Positions 15,081 to 22,727 of a stretch of DNA of 64,000 nucleotides are shown here, one piece after another. The stretch is from NCBI RefSeq assembly GCF_020169515.1, contig NZ_JAHMHW010000014.1, positions 62,001 through 126,000 of the forward strand. The letters are read 5' to 3'. The DNA is from Paenibacillus vietnamensis. GTDB lineage: Bacteria > Bacillota > Bacilli > Paenibacillales > Paenibacillaceae. The translations under genes were made by a program, and so were the position numbers. A model generated the notes under the pieces. The model saw nothing but the letters and a program-made list of their open reading frames with translations. It did not search any database and was not told the origin of the DNA. Position 1 is the first letter of the stretch. Each line of letters opens with the position of its first letter.

Positions 15081-16214
15081 ATGCGTATTAATCACAACAT
15101 TGGTGCTCTAAACACTCACCGTCAGTTGGGTGTAAACACAGCAAATCAATCTAAATCCATCGAGAAATTGTCTTCTGGTCTTCGCATCAACCGCGCTGGC
15201 GACGATGCGGCTGGTCTTGCAATCTCTGAAAAAATGCGTGGGCAGATCCGTGGTCTGGATCAAGCATCCCGTAACGCTCAAGATGGCATCTCGTTGATTC
15301 AAACTGCTGAGGGTGCATTGAACGAAACACATTCTATTCTTCAACGTATGAATGAGCTTGCGACACAAGCTGCAAATGAAACATTGTCCACGAATGACAG
15401 AAATTCGATTGCTGACGAGATCACACAATTAAACTCTGAGATCGACCGTATTTCAACTTCGACAAAGTTTAATGGAGAAACTCTTTTAGACGGAACATTT
15501 GGTGTTCAACTAGATGCGACATCTGGTTTGGAAGCTGGGAGTGATGGAGTTGTTTCCATAGATATTGGAGGCACTGATGCATCTACTACATACACAATTG
15601 CGGTAGGTAGTGGTGGTGCGGGTACGGTAGCATTGGATGACGGAAATGGTAATATACAGGAAATCGCGGCGGTTGATGGAACAGCAGGTACATTGAATTT
15701 TGATAAACTAGGCGTGAAAATTACAGTAAATGGAACATGGACTGCTGCGGGATTAGCAGCTGCTAACAACGGTGGTGGCGGTGCAGGTACTGTAATTACA
15801 ACTGCGGATGCAGCGAAGAATATCCAAATTGGTTCCGAGAATGATGTATCTCAAAGACTAGGCGTTACAATTGCTAAAATTGATAGCACTGCTGGTTCTT
15901 TAAATACTGCTTCAATTGATGTTACATCTGCAGCTAACGCAAGAACAGCTATGGATACAATTCAAACTGCTATTGATACAGTATCTCGTGAACGTTCGAA
16001 ACTTGGTGCTTATCAAAACCGTTTGGAGCATACTATTAATAACTTGAACACTTCTTCCGAAAACCTGACTGCCGCTGAATCCCGTATTCGCGACGTAGAT
16101 ATGGCGAAGGAAATGATGGAGCAAACTAAAAACTCTATTCTCGCTCAAGCTTCGCAAGCGATGCTTGCTCAAGCGAATCAACAGCCACAAGGCGTTCTGC
16201 AATTGCTGCGTTAA
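15081..16214 (+). CDS. hag: Flagellin
   Basis: This 377-residue flagellin is the filament subunit. The conserved N-terminal D0/D1 region (MRINHNIGALNTHRQLG...) and the C-terminal region ending RIRDVDMAKEMMEQTKNSILAQASQAMLAQANQQPQGVLQLLR are textbook. The central insert (~140-285) is Gly/Thr/Ala-rich and variable, and would form the outer surface of the filament. It has a sigma-D promoter, a CsrA-regulated leader and a strong terminator, so it is its own transcription unit. Only one flagellin gene is in the window. Confidence 0.98.
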   Translation: MRINHNIGALNTHRQLGVNTANQSKSIEKLSSGLRINRAGDDAAGLAISEKMRGQIRGLDQASRNAQDGISLIQTAEGALNETHSILQRMNELATQAANETLSTNDRNSIADEITQLNSEIDRISTSTKFNGETLLDGTFGVQLDATSGLEAGSDGVVSIDIGGTDASTTYTIAVGSGGAGTVALDDGNGNIQEIAAVDGTAGTLNFDKLGVKITVNGTWTAAGLAAANNGGGGAGTVITTADAAKNIQIGSENDVSQRLGVTIAKIDSTAGSLNTASIDVTSAANARTAMDTIQTAIDTVSRERSKLGAYQNRLEHTINNLNTSSENLTAAESRIRDVDMAKEMMEQTKNSILAQASQAMLAQANQQPQGVLQLLR

Positions 16215-16228
16215 TCTTAGCAAACCGA

Positions 16229-16260
16229 AAAGAGACTCTAGACCTCCTAGGGTCTCTTTT
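16229..16260 (+). terminator. hag terminator, twin of the one at 22153
   Basis: AAAGAGACTCTAG pairs with CTAGGGTCTCTTT around ACCTC, with one T-G wobble, and ends in a T-run. The same 32-base element, with four substitutions, follows the large repeat protein gene. Confidence 0.9.
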
Positions 16261-16321
16261 GTTATTTAAACGATTTGGCTTGATGATATTTTAGACATAA
16301 ACTGCTAATAAGAACAATTAA

Positions 16322-16420
16322 CCAAGTGAAAAAGGCAAATTACGGGAAACCGTAAGACGCAAAGCTAAGGGCCTGAACCATTGGAACTAGTTCGATGGAT
16401 GGCAGCCGGTTGCCACAAGG
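16322..16420 (+). promoter_or_regulatory. Cyclic di-GMP-I (GEMM-I) riboswitch aptamer
   Basis: The aptamer core is recognised by GGCAAA (16334-16339), a GGGAAACC-type tetraloop helix, GACGCAAAGC (16356-16365), GGGCCTGAACC (16369-16379) and ATGGCAGCCGGTTGCC (16399-16414). These are in the order and spacing of the GEMM-I consensus. A closing helix can form between CCAAGTG (16322-16328) and CACAAGG (16414-16420), with an internal AA/AA. It stands alone after the hag terminator and about 90 bases before the start of the 1878-residue secreted protein, so that gene is its target. Confidence 0.88.
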
Positions 16421-16466
16421 AGTCATAGACCATTCCTATGAACCTTGTTTTGAGGTTCTTTTTTTA
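16416..16466 (+). terminator. Riboswitch expression platform: terminator and competing antiterminator
   Basis: GAACCT (16440-16445) and AGGTTC (16453-16458) form a terminator hairpin with a seven-T tail. An alternative hairpin pairs CAAGG (16416-16420) with CCTTG (16443-16447) and TCATAG (16423-16428) with CTATGA (16436-16441), which uses up the terminator's left arm. CAAGG also belongs to the 3' strand of the aptamer closing helix. Ligand binding should therefore remove the antiterminator and favour termination. The direction (OFF with c-di-GMP) is an inference from pairing alone. Confidence 0.72.
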
Positions 16467-16508
16467 TTGGTTAATATCCTACTAAACTAGAATGAAAGGA
16501 TCAAAATC

Positions 16509-19500
16509 ATGCCCAAACGCAGTAACAAATTGTCCGCTCTATTAACGTTAATGCTAGTGCTTCAGCTTCTTTTTCCTGCAGCGAGCGCAATGGCTGAAAC
16601 AAACAGTATGCTGCCGCCAAGTAATGTAACTTCGCAATTTCTGGCTCCGGAAAATGTCAAACTCTCCTGGAGTCCTGTATTTGGAGCAAGCGGTTATAAT
16701 GTGTACAGCATTGTTGATGGACAGATTCTATTGGCAGGGACAACTTCAACCGCATCGTACACCATGAATGATCTCCCTGAGGGGTCGTATAGTTATGTCG
16801 TTTCGACTTTAGGCGCAGACGGCGAATCAGGTCCTGGCGCTCCAATTAAAGTAGATGTCGTTTACCCCGACATGGCTGCACCGGCTACCTTGACGTACAC
16901 GATTCAGAACGGCAATAACATTGTCTTAAACTGGGGCACCTCTTTGTACGCTCAAGAATACAATTTATATCAAATTGTAGAAGGCGAACAACAGATTTTA
17001 CTTCAATCCGGAACCAAAAGAACATATACGATGAACAATGCACCAGAAGGGACATTTACATATGCAGTGTCCGCTTCCAACTCCAAATATGGAGAATCCC
17101 CGCTCTCAACATCTGTACAAGTTGCGGTAGATCATCCGGCTATGTCGGCACCAAGCGGAGCAACATTTACGGTTACGAACGCAACGGACGTTACATTAAA
17201 ATGGAATGCTGTAAACTATGCGACAAACTACAAGGTCTACCAGCTTGTCGATGGACAAAAGGTTTTGAAGAGCACGGTAACAACAACGACTGTTAAATAC
17301 AGCGGCTTAACGGATGGAGAATATTTTTACGAAATTCATTCATACAGTGACCGTTTTGGAGAATCAACAGAAGGCAGCCAGGTTACCGCAGTTGTCAGTA
17401 AGGTAACCATGGACGCGCCTAGCAACCTTACATACAAATTTCAAAATGTGAATGACGTTGTTCTGACGTGGGGAAGTGTTCCCTACGCGAACTCATATAA
17501 AATCTATCAAATTGTGGACGGTCAAAAGGTTTTAATAAGCACCCAGACCGGTACAACGGTGACCTATACGAACCAGCCTGCCGGAGAGTACATTTATGAA
17601 GTGTATTCTTTTAGCGACCTCTTTGGAGAGTCAGCGGAAGGCAGCCAGGTTGTTCTCACAGTAGATGCTGTAACGATGAGTGCGCCAAGCAATTTTATAT
17701 ACAAAATCCAGAACCTTACGGATATTGTTTTATCATGGAGTACGGCTTCAAATGCAAATTCCTATAAGGTCTATCAAATAATAGATGGTCAAAAAGTATT
17801 AAAAAGCACCGTGACCGGAACAACAGTGACCTATACGAACGTGCCGGCAGGGGACTATACGTATGAAGTTTACTCGTATAGCAATCGTTTCGGTGAGTCG
17901 GCAGAAGGCAGCAAAGTCACTTTGACGGTAGATGCTGTTGTCATGGCTGCCCCCGGCAACGCAGCTTACAAGATTCAAAATGTGAATGATGCCGTATTAA
18001 CCTGGGAAGCAGCGCCGAATGCAACGGGTTATAAGGTCTATCAAATTGCCGATGGCCAAAAAATATTGAAAAGCACCGTTACCGGGTTGACGGTAACGTA
18101 CACCAACCTGCCTGCAGGGGATTACATCTACGAGGTTTATTCGACTTCCACACGTTACGGTGAATCCCAGGAAGGCAGCCGAGTTTCCTTTACGATGGAA
18201 GCCGTTATTATGGATGCGCCCGTTAATCTTGCATACAAGGTTCAAAACGGTAACGATATTTTATTAACATGGGATGCTGCCGCAAATGCTACGAACTATA
18301 AAATCTATCAAAAGGTTAACGGACAGCCTGTATTGAAAAGCACTGTAACCGGTACAAGCGTAACATTTGCGAACATGCCGGCGGGAGAGTATAGCTATGA
18401 AGTTCATTCTAATTCAACCCGTTACGGTGAATCACCGGAAGGCGGTGAACTTTCCTTTACATTGACTCACCCGACCATACTGCCGCCGCAAAATGTAATC
18501 CAATCCATTAAAAATGCTACTGATTTTTCATTAAATTGGGCAGCGGCTGACTATGCAACAAACTATAGAGTGTATCAGATCGTTAACGGACAAAAGGTAC
18601 TGAAAAAAACGGTAACCGGTACTACGGTATCTTTTACCGGCATGCAGCCCGGAGAGTATACGTATACGGTTCACACTTATTCATCCCGTTTTGGAGAGTC
18701 GTCAGATGGAACCGAGCTGACATTCACGCTTAACGGCCAAACGATGGATGCTCCTGAAAGCCTGACTTACAGATTGGCAAACGTAAACGATATCGTATTG
18801 AACTGGACTGCTGTACCCTATGCAACGAGTTATAAAGTTTATCAAGTTATTGATGGACAAAAGGTCTTAAAAAGCACCGTAACCGGCCTGACTGCAACGT
18901 ACAGCAATATGCCTGCAGGCGATTATTTCTACGAGGTTCATTCCGTTTCCACGTATTTTGGCGAATCTCCGGAAGGAGCGGAAGTTCAAATAAGTGTCGT
19001 TTTACCGACCATGGCTGCTCCGGGCAGCCTTGCATACAAGGTTCAAAACGGCAACGATATTGTGTTAAGCTGGACCGCGGCTCAATATGCGACTAGTTAT
19101 AAGGTGTATGAGCTTATTAATGGAGAAAAAGTTTTGAAAAATACGGTATCCGGCCTCACCGTCACTTTCAGCAACGTTCCATCCGGTGAGCATACCTATA
19201 TTGTACATTCGATAAACAGCCGTTTCGGTGAGTCACCGGAGGGAAGCTCTCTGTCTTTTAACCTTGAACAGTGGGTGATGGAGGCTCCGGAACAGGTGAC
19301 GCAAAGCATATCAAACGGCAATGATATCAAGCTGCAGTGGGGAAGCGTCGACTATGCATCTTACTACAATGTGTATCAAGTGGTCGACGGGCAAAAGGTG
19401 TTTAAAGCCAAGTCTACTTCCTTGACCACTACGTTTACGAATATGCCTGAAGGCAATTATCAATTTGTGATCCATTCAGGAAGCACACGTTTTGGCGAAT

Positions 19501-22145
19501 CACCGGAAGGGGCAAAAGTATCATTCGAGCTTGCGTTTCCTGTCATGCAAGCCCCTGGTACTTTGACATCCACCATTACAAACGGAAATGACCTTACATT
19601 GAAATGGGATACTTCCACTTACGCTACTGCATATAACCTTTACCAGATCATTGACGGGCAAAAAGTGCTGATAAAAACACAGGCCGCAACCAGCATCAAA
19701 TACCTGAATATGCCGGAGGATGATTACCAATACATCGCTCATGCCTATAGCAATCGTTTCGGCGAATCGGCAGAAGGCAGTCCGGTCAACTTTCATTTGA
19801 CGCATCCAACGATGCAAGCGCCTGGTAATGTTACACAAAGCATCACGAATGGTAATGACTTTACTTTAAGGTGGGGCGGCGTTACTTACGCTACAGCTTA
19901 TAAAGTGTATCAGGTTACGGATAACGGAAGGGTACTGGTTAAGACACAGACTGGTACATCGGTTACGTTTACGAACATGGTGCAGGATGATTACAAATAT
20001 GAGGTCTATTCCTTTAGCGATCGATTCGGGGAATCTCCGGCATTCGGAGGAGTGGCATTTACGTTGGAATGGCCGGTGGTACAGCCTCCTGTGCTTGCGG
20101 CAACCGTTTTTAACGCAAATAACATGACGTTCACTTGGCAGGCGGTTCCATGGGCGAATGAGTATCGTCTCTACAAAGTTACAGGTGCCACACGTCAACT
20201 CATCTATAATGGGACGGCGCTGACAACTAAAGTATATAATTTGTCGGAATCCACCCATGAGTATGAATTGACTGCTTCTAGTAATCGCTTTGGTGAATCG
20301 GTATCATCCAATCGGATAACGCAAGAAATCATATATCCGGAGATGCAAGCTCCGGTTGCAAGCTTAACATTGTTGAGCGATACGAGCGCACGGATTGTGT
20401 GGAACTTTATCACCTACGCCAACGGGTATAACGTGTACGAGATCATCGATGGTAAACCGGTACTGCTTGTGAAAAATCTGAATAACTTGTCCTATACAGT
20501 TTCCGACTTATCCTATGCGAACCATTACTACTACGTAACCTCGTACAGTAATTCGTTTGGCGAATCAACCCCGTCTAATGAAGTTGAGGCAAAGTTAATT
20601 GTAGATACGGAACCACCGATTACATCGGCAGACATTCCGGTTGGATGGGTAAATCAGGATGCGGTTGTTGCTTTATCGGCTACTGACAACGAGACTGGTG
20701 TAGCGAAAAGTTATTACTCTGTAAACGATCAGGAAATGGTTGAGGGAGCCACTTTTACAGTCACTCAAGAAGGCATAAATAAAGTCACTTATTACTCGGT
20801 AGACCGTGTGGGTAATAAGGAAGAGATCAAAACTTCATACGTAAAAGTAGATAAGACGGCACCGGTAACGACTTCAAGTGAAGTCAACGAATGGTCCGAC
20901 ACAGCGACATTAAGCTTATCGGCGACGGATGCTCTGAGCGGTGTAGCGAAAACTCTGTACTCGGTGAACGGATCCGAATATATGGAAGGAAACAGCGTGA
21001 CAGTGACGCAAGAAGGAATTAATGAAGTTTCCTACTACTCGGTGGACAAAGCGGGCAACACGGAGCAGGTACAGAAGATGGAAGTAAAGATTGACCGTAC
21101 TGCTCCAGTGACAACGGCTAATGCATTATCTACATGGGTGAAAGAGGACGTAGAGGTTAAGCTGAATGCTGCAGATGCAAAGAGCGGTGTAGCTAAAACA
21201 CTGTACTCTGTAAATGGAGCTGAATATCTGGAAGGAAGCAGCGTGACAGTAACGCAAGAAGGAATCAATGAAATTTCCTTCTACTCGGTGGACCAAGCGG
21301 GCAACACGGAGCAGGTACAGAAGGTGGAAGTAAAGATTGACCGTACAGCTCCCGTAACAACGTCCGACGCACCGGCAATGTGGTCGAACAAAACCGTTAC
21401 TGTTAATCTCTCCTCTGCAGATGAACAAAGCGGGTTGGCGAAGACTCTTTACTCATTAAACGGAGCCGAGTTTGTGGAGGGTACGGAAATAACAGTGGAG
21501 CAAGAGGGAGTTAACCGGATTTCCTACTACTCGGTAGACCAAGCGAGTAATATGGAGCAGATGCAAACTGTAGACGTAAAAATCGACCGAACTGCGCCGG
21601 TCATCGCAATGAGCTTAAATAAAGAATTCATGTTGGATACGACAATTCAATTGAATTATGAGGCTAAAGATAACCTGTCGGGTATCGGATCTGAAAGTAT
21701 GACAATTACTGGCCCGAATGGAACCTTAGCGTTGACGAATGGTACTGAAATCAAACTCGACAAACCGGGTATGTACACGGTATCCGTTAAGGCAACCAAT
21801 GCTGCAGGTTTAACCTCAACGATTCAAAAACAATTCGTGGTATATATTCCGGCAAAAATAGAAGTGACACCAAATGTTATTAAAGGAAATAATGGTGTAT
21901 TTACCGTGCGAGTTGAAATCCCGAACGAGTACGCCGGTTCAAGTATTGATCTTGAAACCGTACAGCTTAACGGTGTGAAAGCTCTAAACAGCAATAACGG
22001 ATACTATAATCAAGCTAAAAATGGTCAGTTCAAATTTGAACGTTCCGATTTTAACTGGACGAATCCAAGCGTAACTTTGGAGTTCCGCGGTTATGTTAAC
22101 GGGCAGCTGATTATTGGCCAAACTACAGTCAAAGTACAGAAATAA
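16509..22145 (+). CDS. Large secreted Fn3-like repeat protein under c-di-GMP riboswitch control
   Basis: This 1878-residue protein begins with a signal peptide (core LSALLTLMLVLQLLFPAASAMA). About 15 modules of ~89 residues follow (~35-1366), each with a YKVYQIVDGQKVLKSTVTG-like centre and ending in a YGES/FGES motif; they resemble fibronectin type III domains. Next are four ~82-residue modules (~1366-1696) of the APVTTS...SGVAKTLYSVNG...YYSVDKAGN type, often annotated as OmpL47-like. One further Ig-like module and a ~95-residue C-terminal domain complete it. I see no LPXTG, S-layer homology or membrane anchor. AAAGGA precedes the ATG. Its place between hag and flaG and its riboswitch suggest a motility- or surface-linked matrix or adhesion role; this is inference. 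Confidence 0.88.
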   Translation: MPKRSNKLSALLTLMLVLQLLFPAASAMAETNSMLPPSNVTSQFLAPENVKLSWSPVFGASGYNVYSIVDGQILLAGTTSTASYTMNDLPEGSYSYVVSTLGADGESGPGAPIKVDVVYPDMAAPATLTYTIQNGNNIVLNWGTSLYAQEYNLYQIVEGEQQILLQSGTKRTYTMNNAPEGTFTYAVSASNSKYGESPLSTSVQVAVDHPAMSAPSGATFTVTNATDVTLKWNAVNYATNYKVYQLVDGQKVLKSTVTTTTVKYSGLTDGEYFYEIHSYSDRFGESTEGSQVTAVVSKVTMDAPSNLTYKFQNVNDVVLTWGSVPYANSYKIYQIVDGQKVLISTQTGTTVTYTNQPAGEYIYEVYSFSDLFGESAEGSQVVLTVDAVTMSAPSNFIYKIQNLTDIVLSWSTASNANSYKVYQIIDGQKVLKSTVTGTTVTYTNVPAGDYTYEVYSYSNRFGESAEGSKVTLTVDAVVMAAPGNAAYKIQNVNDAVLTWEAAPNATGYKVYQIADGQKILKSTVTGLTVTYTNLPAGDYIYEVYSTSTRYGESQEGSRVSFTMEAVIMDAPVNLAYKVQNGNDILLTWDAAANATNYKIYQKVNGQPVLKSTVTGTSVTFANMPAGEYSYEVHSNSTRYGESPEGGELSFTLTHPTILPPQNVIQSIKNATDFSLNWAAADYATNYRVYQIVNGQKVLKKTVTGTTVSFTGMQPGEYTYTVHTYSSRFGESSDGTELTFTLNGQTMDAPESLTYRLANVNDIVLNWTAVPYATSYKVYQVIDGQKVLKSTVTGLTATYSNMPAGDYFYEVHSVSTYFGESPEGAEVQISVVLPTMAAPGSLAYKVQNGNDIVLSWTAAQYATSYKVYELINGEKVLKNTVSGLTVTFSNVPSGEHTYIVHSINSRFGESPEGSSLSFNLEQWVMEAPEQVTQSISNGNDIKLQWGSVDYASYYNVYQVVDGQKVFKAKSTSLTTTFTNMPEGNYQFVIHSGSTRFGESPEGAKVSFELAFPVMQAPGTLTSTITNGNDLTLKWDTSTYATAYNLYQIIDGQKVLIKTQAATSIKYLNMPEDDYQYIAHAYSNRFGESAEGSPVNFHLTHPTMQAPGNVTQSITNGNDFTLRWGGVTYATAYKVYQVTDNGRVLVKTQTGTSVTFTNMVQDDYKYEVYSFSDRFGESPAFGGVAFTLEWPVVQPPVLAATVFNANNMTFTWQAVPWANEYRLYKVTGATRQLIYNGTALTTKVYNLSESTHEYELTASSNRFGESVSSNRITQEIIYPEMQAPVASLTLLSDTSARIVWNFITYANGYNVYEIIDGKPVLLVKNLNNLSYTVSDLSYANHYYYVTSYSNSFGESTPSNEVEAKLIVDTEPPITSADIPVGWVNQDAVVALSATDNETGVAKSYYSVNDQEMVEGATFTVTQEGINKVTYYSVDRVGNKEEIKTSYVKVDKTAPVTTSSEVNEWSDTATLSLSATDALSGVAKTLYSVNGSEYMEGNSVTVTQEGINEVSYYSVDKAGNTEQVQKMEVKIDRTAPVTTANALSTWVKEDVEVKLNAADAKSGVAKTLYSVNGAEYLEGSSVTVTQEGINEISFYSVDQAGNTEQVQKVEVKIDRTAPVTTSDAPAMWSNKTVTVNLSSADEQSGLAKTLYSLNGAEFVEGTEITVEQEGVNRISYYSVDQASNMEQMQTVDVKIDRTAPVIAMSLNKEFMLDTTIQLNYEAKDNLSGIGSESMTITGPNGTLALTNGTEIKLDKPGMYTVSVKATNAAGLTSTIQKQFVVYIPAKIEVTPNVIKGNNGVFTVRVEIPNEYAGSSIDLETVQLNGVKALNSNNGYYNQAKNGQFKFERSDFNWTNPSVTLEFRGYVNGQLIIGQTTVKVQK

Positions 22146-22152
22146 AAATGAT

Positions 22153-22184
22153 AAAGAGATCCTAGACCTTCTAGGATCTCTTTT
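22153..22184 (+). terminator. Terminator of the large repeat protein gene
   Basis: AAAGAGATCCTAG pairs perfectly with CTAGGATCTCTTT (13 bp) around ACCTT, followed by TTTT. It differs from the hag terminator at four positions; two of these keep or improve pairing. Confidence 0.9.
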
Positions 22185-22225
22185 CATGAGATCTATAGGA
22201 TTACCAGCAATTCTTTTAAAATAGC

Positions 22226-22253
22226 TAATTAATCCATATACCTTGGCCGATAT
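22226..22253 (+). promoter_or_regulatory. Probable sigma-D promoter of flaG-fliD-fliS-fliT
   Basis: TAAT (22226-22229), a 16-base spacer and a perfect GCCGATAT (22246-22253) fit a sigma-D promoter. It stands 34 bases before the flaG start and after the preceding terminator, so it is likely to drive the second flagellar unit. Confidence 0.65.
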
Positions 22254-22286
22254 ATATAATAAATAAAATTTGGAGGATTGATTGGT

Positions 22287-22700
22287 ATGAACATTAACGC
22301 ATCGACTGCAGGCATGAGCGGTCCTGCAGACCGCCCTATTCCGGTTAGTAAATCTGAGGAAACGGCAGTTGATCCGGCTTTTGTTCCTACAACCCCTTCA
22401 AACAGATCAGTTTCTTCATTCACCAACATAGATGATCTCAAAAAAGCTGAATTAAGCGGCGAAAATTATTCAGTAAGCGATGAGCAGCTAGTAAAAGCAA
22501 TTGAACGAGCAATTAAGGCTATGCAAGGGAAAGCTACCAATTTGGAGTTCTCCATCCACGAGAAAACAAAACTGATTGCGGTCAAGGTGCTCGATAGCGA
22601 GTCGGGGGAAATCATACGAGAAATTCCTCCTGAAAAATCACTCGATTTTGTAGCCAAGCTGTGGGAAATGGCCGGCATTTTAATAGATGAAAAAAGATAG
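22287..22700 (+). CDS. flaG: FlaG family flagellar protein
   Basis: This 137-residue protein has the FlaG (YvyC) domain in its second half: LVKAIERAIKAMQGKATNLEFSIHEKTKLIAVKVLDSESGEIIREIPPEKSLDFVAKLWEMAGILIDEK. FlaG proteins affect filament length or assembly; the mechanism is not settled. The first ~65 residues are Pro/Ser-rich and less conserved. The ATG at 22287 is chosen because GGAGGA lies 9-10 bases before it; an in-frame TTG at 22278 would overlap that site. fliD follows. Confidence 0.92.
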   Translation: MNINASTAGMSGPADRPIPVSKSEETAVDPAFVPTTPSNRSVSSFTNIDDLKKAELSGENYSVSDEQLVKAIERAIKAMQGKATNLEFSIHEKTKLIAVKVLDSESGEIIREIPPEKSLDFVAKLWEMAGILIDEKR

Positions 22701-22727
22701 CTACTATAATAGAGAGGAGTGCAAAGC

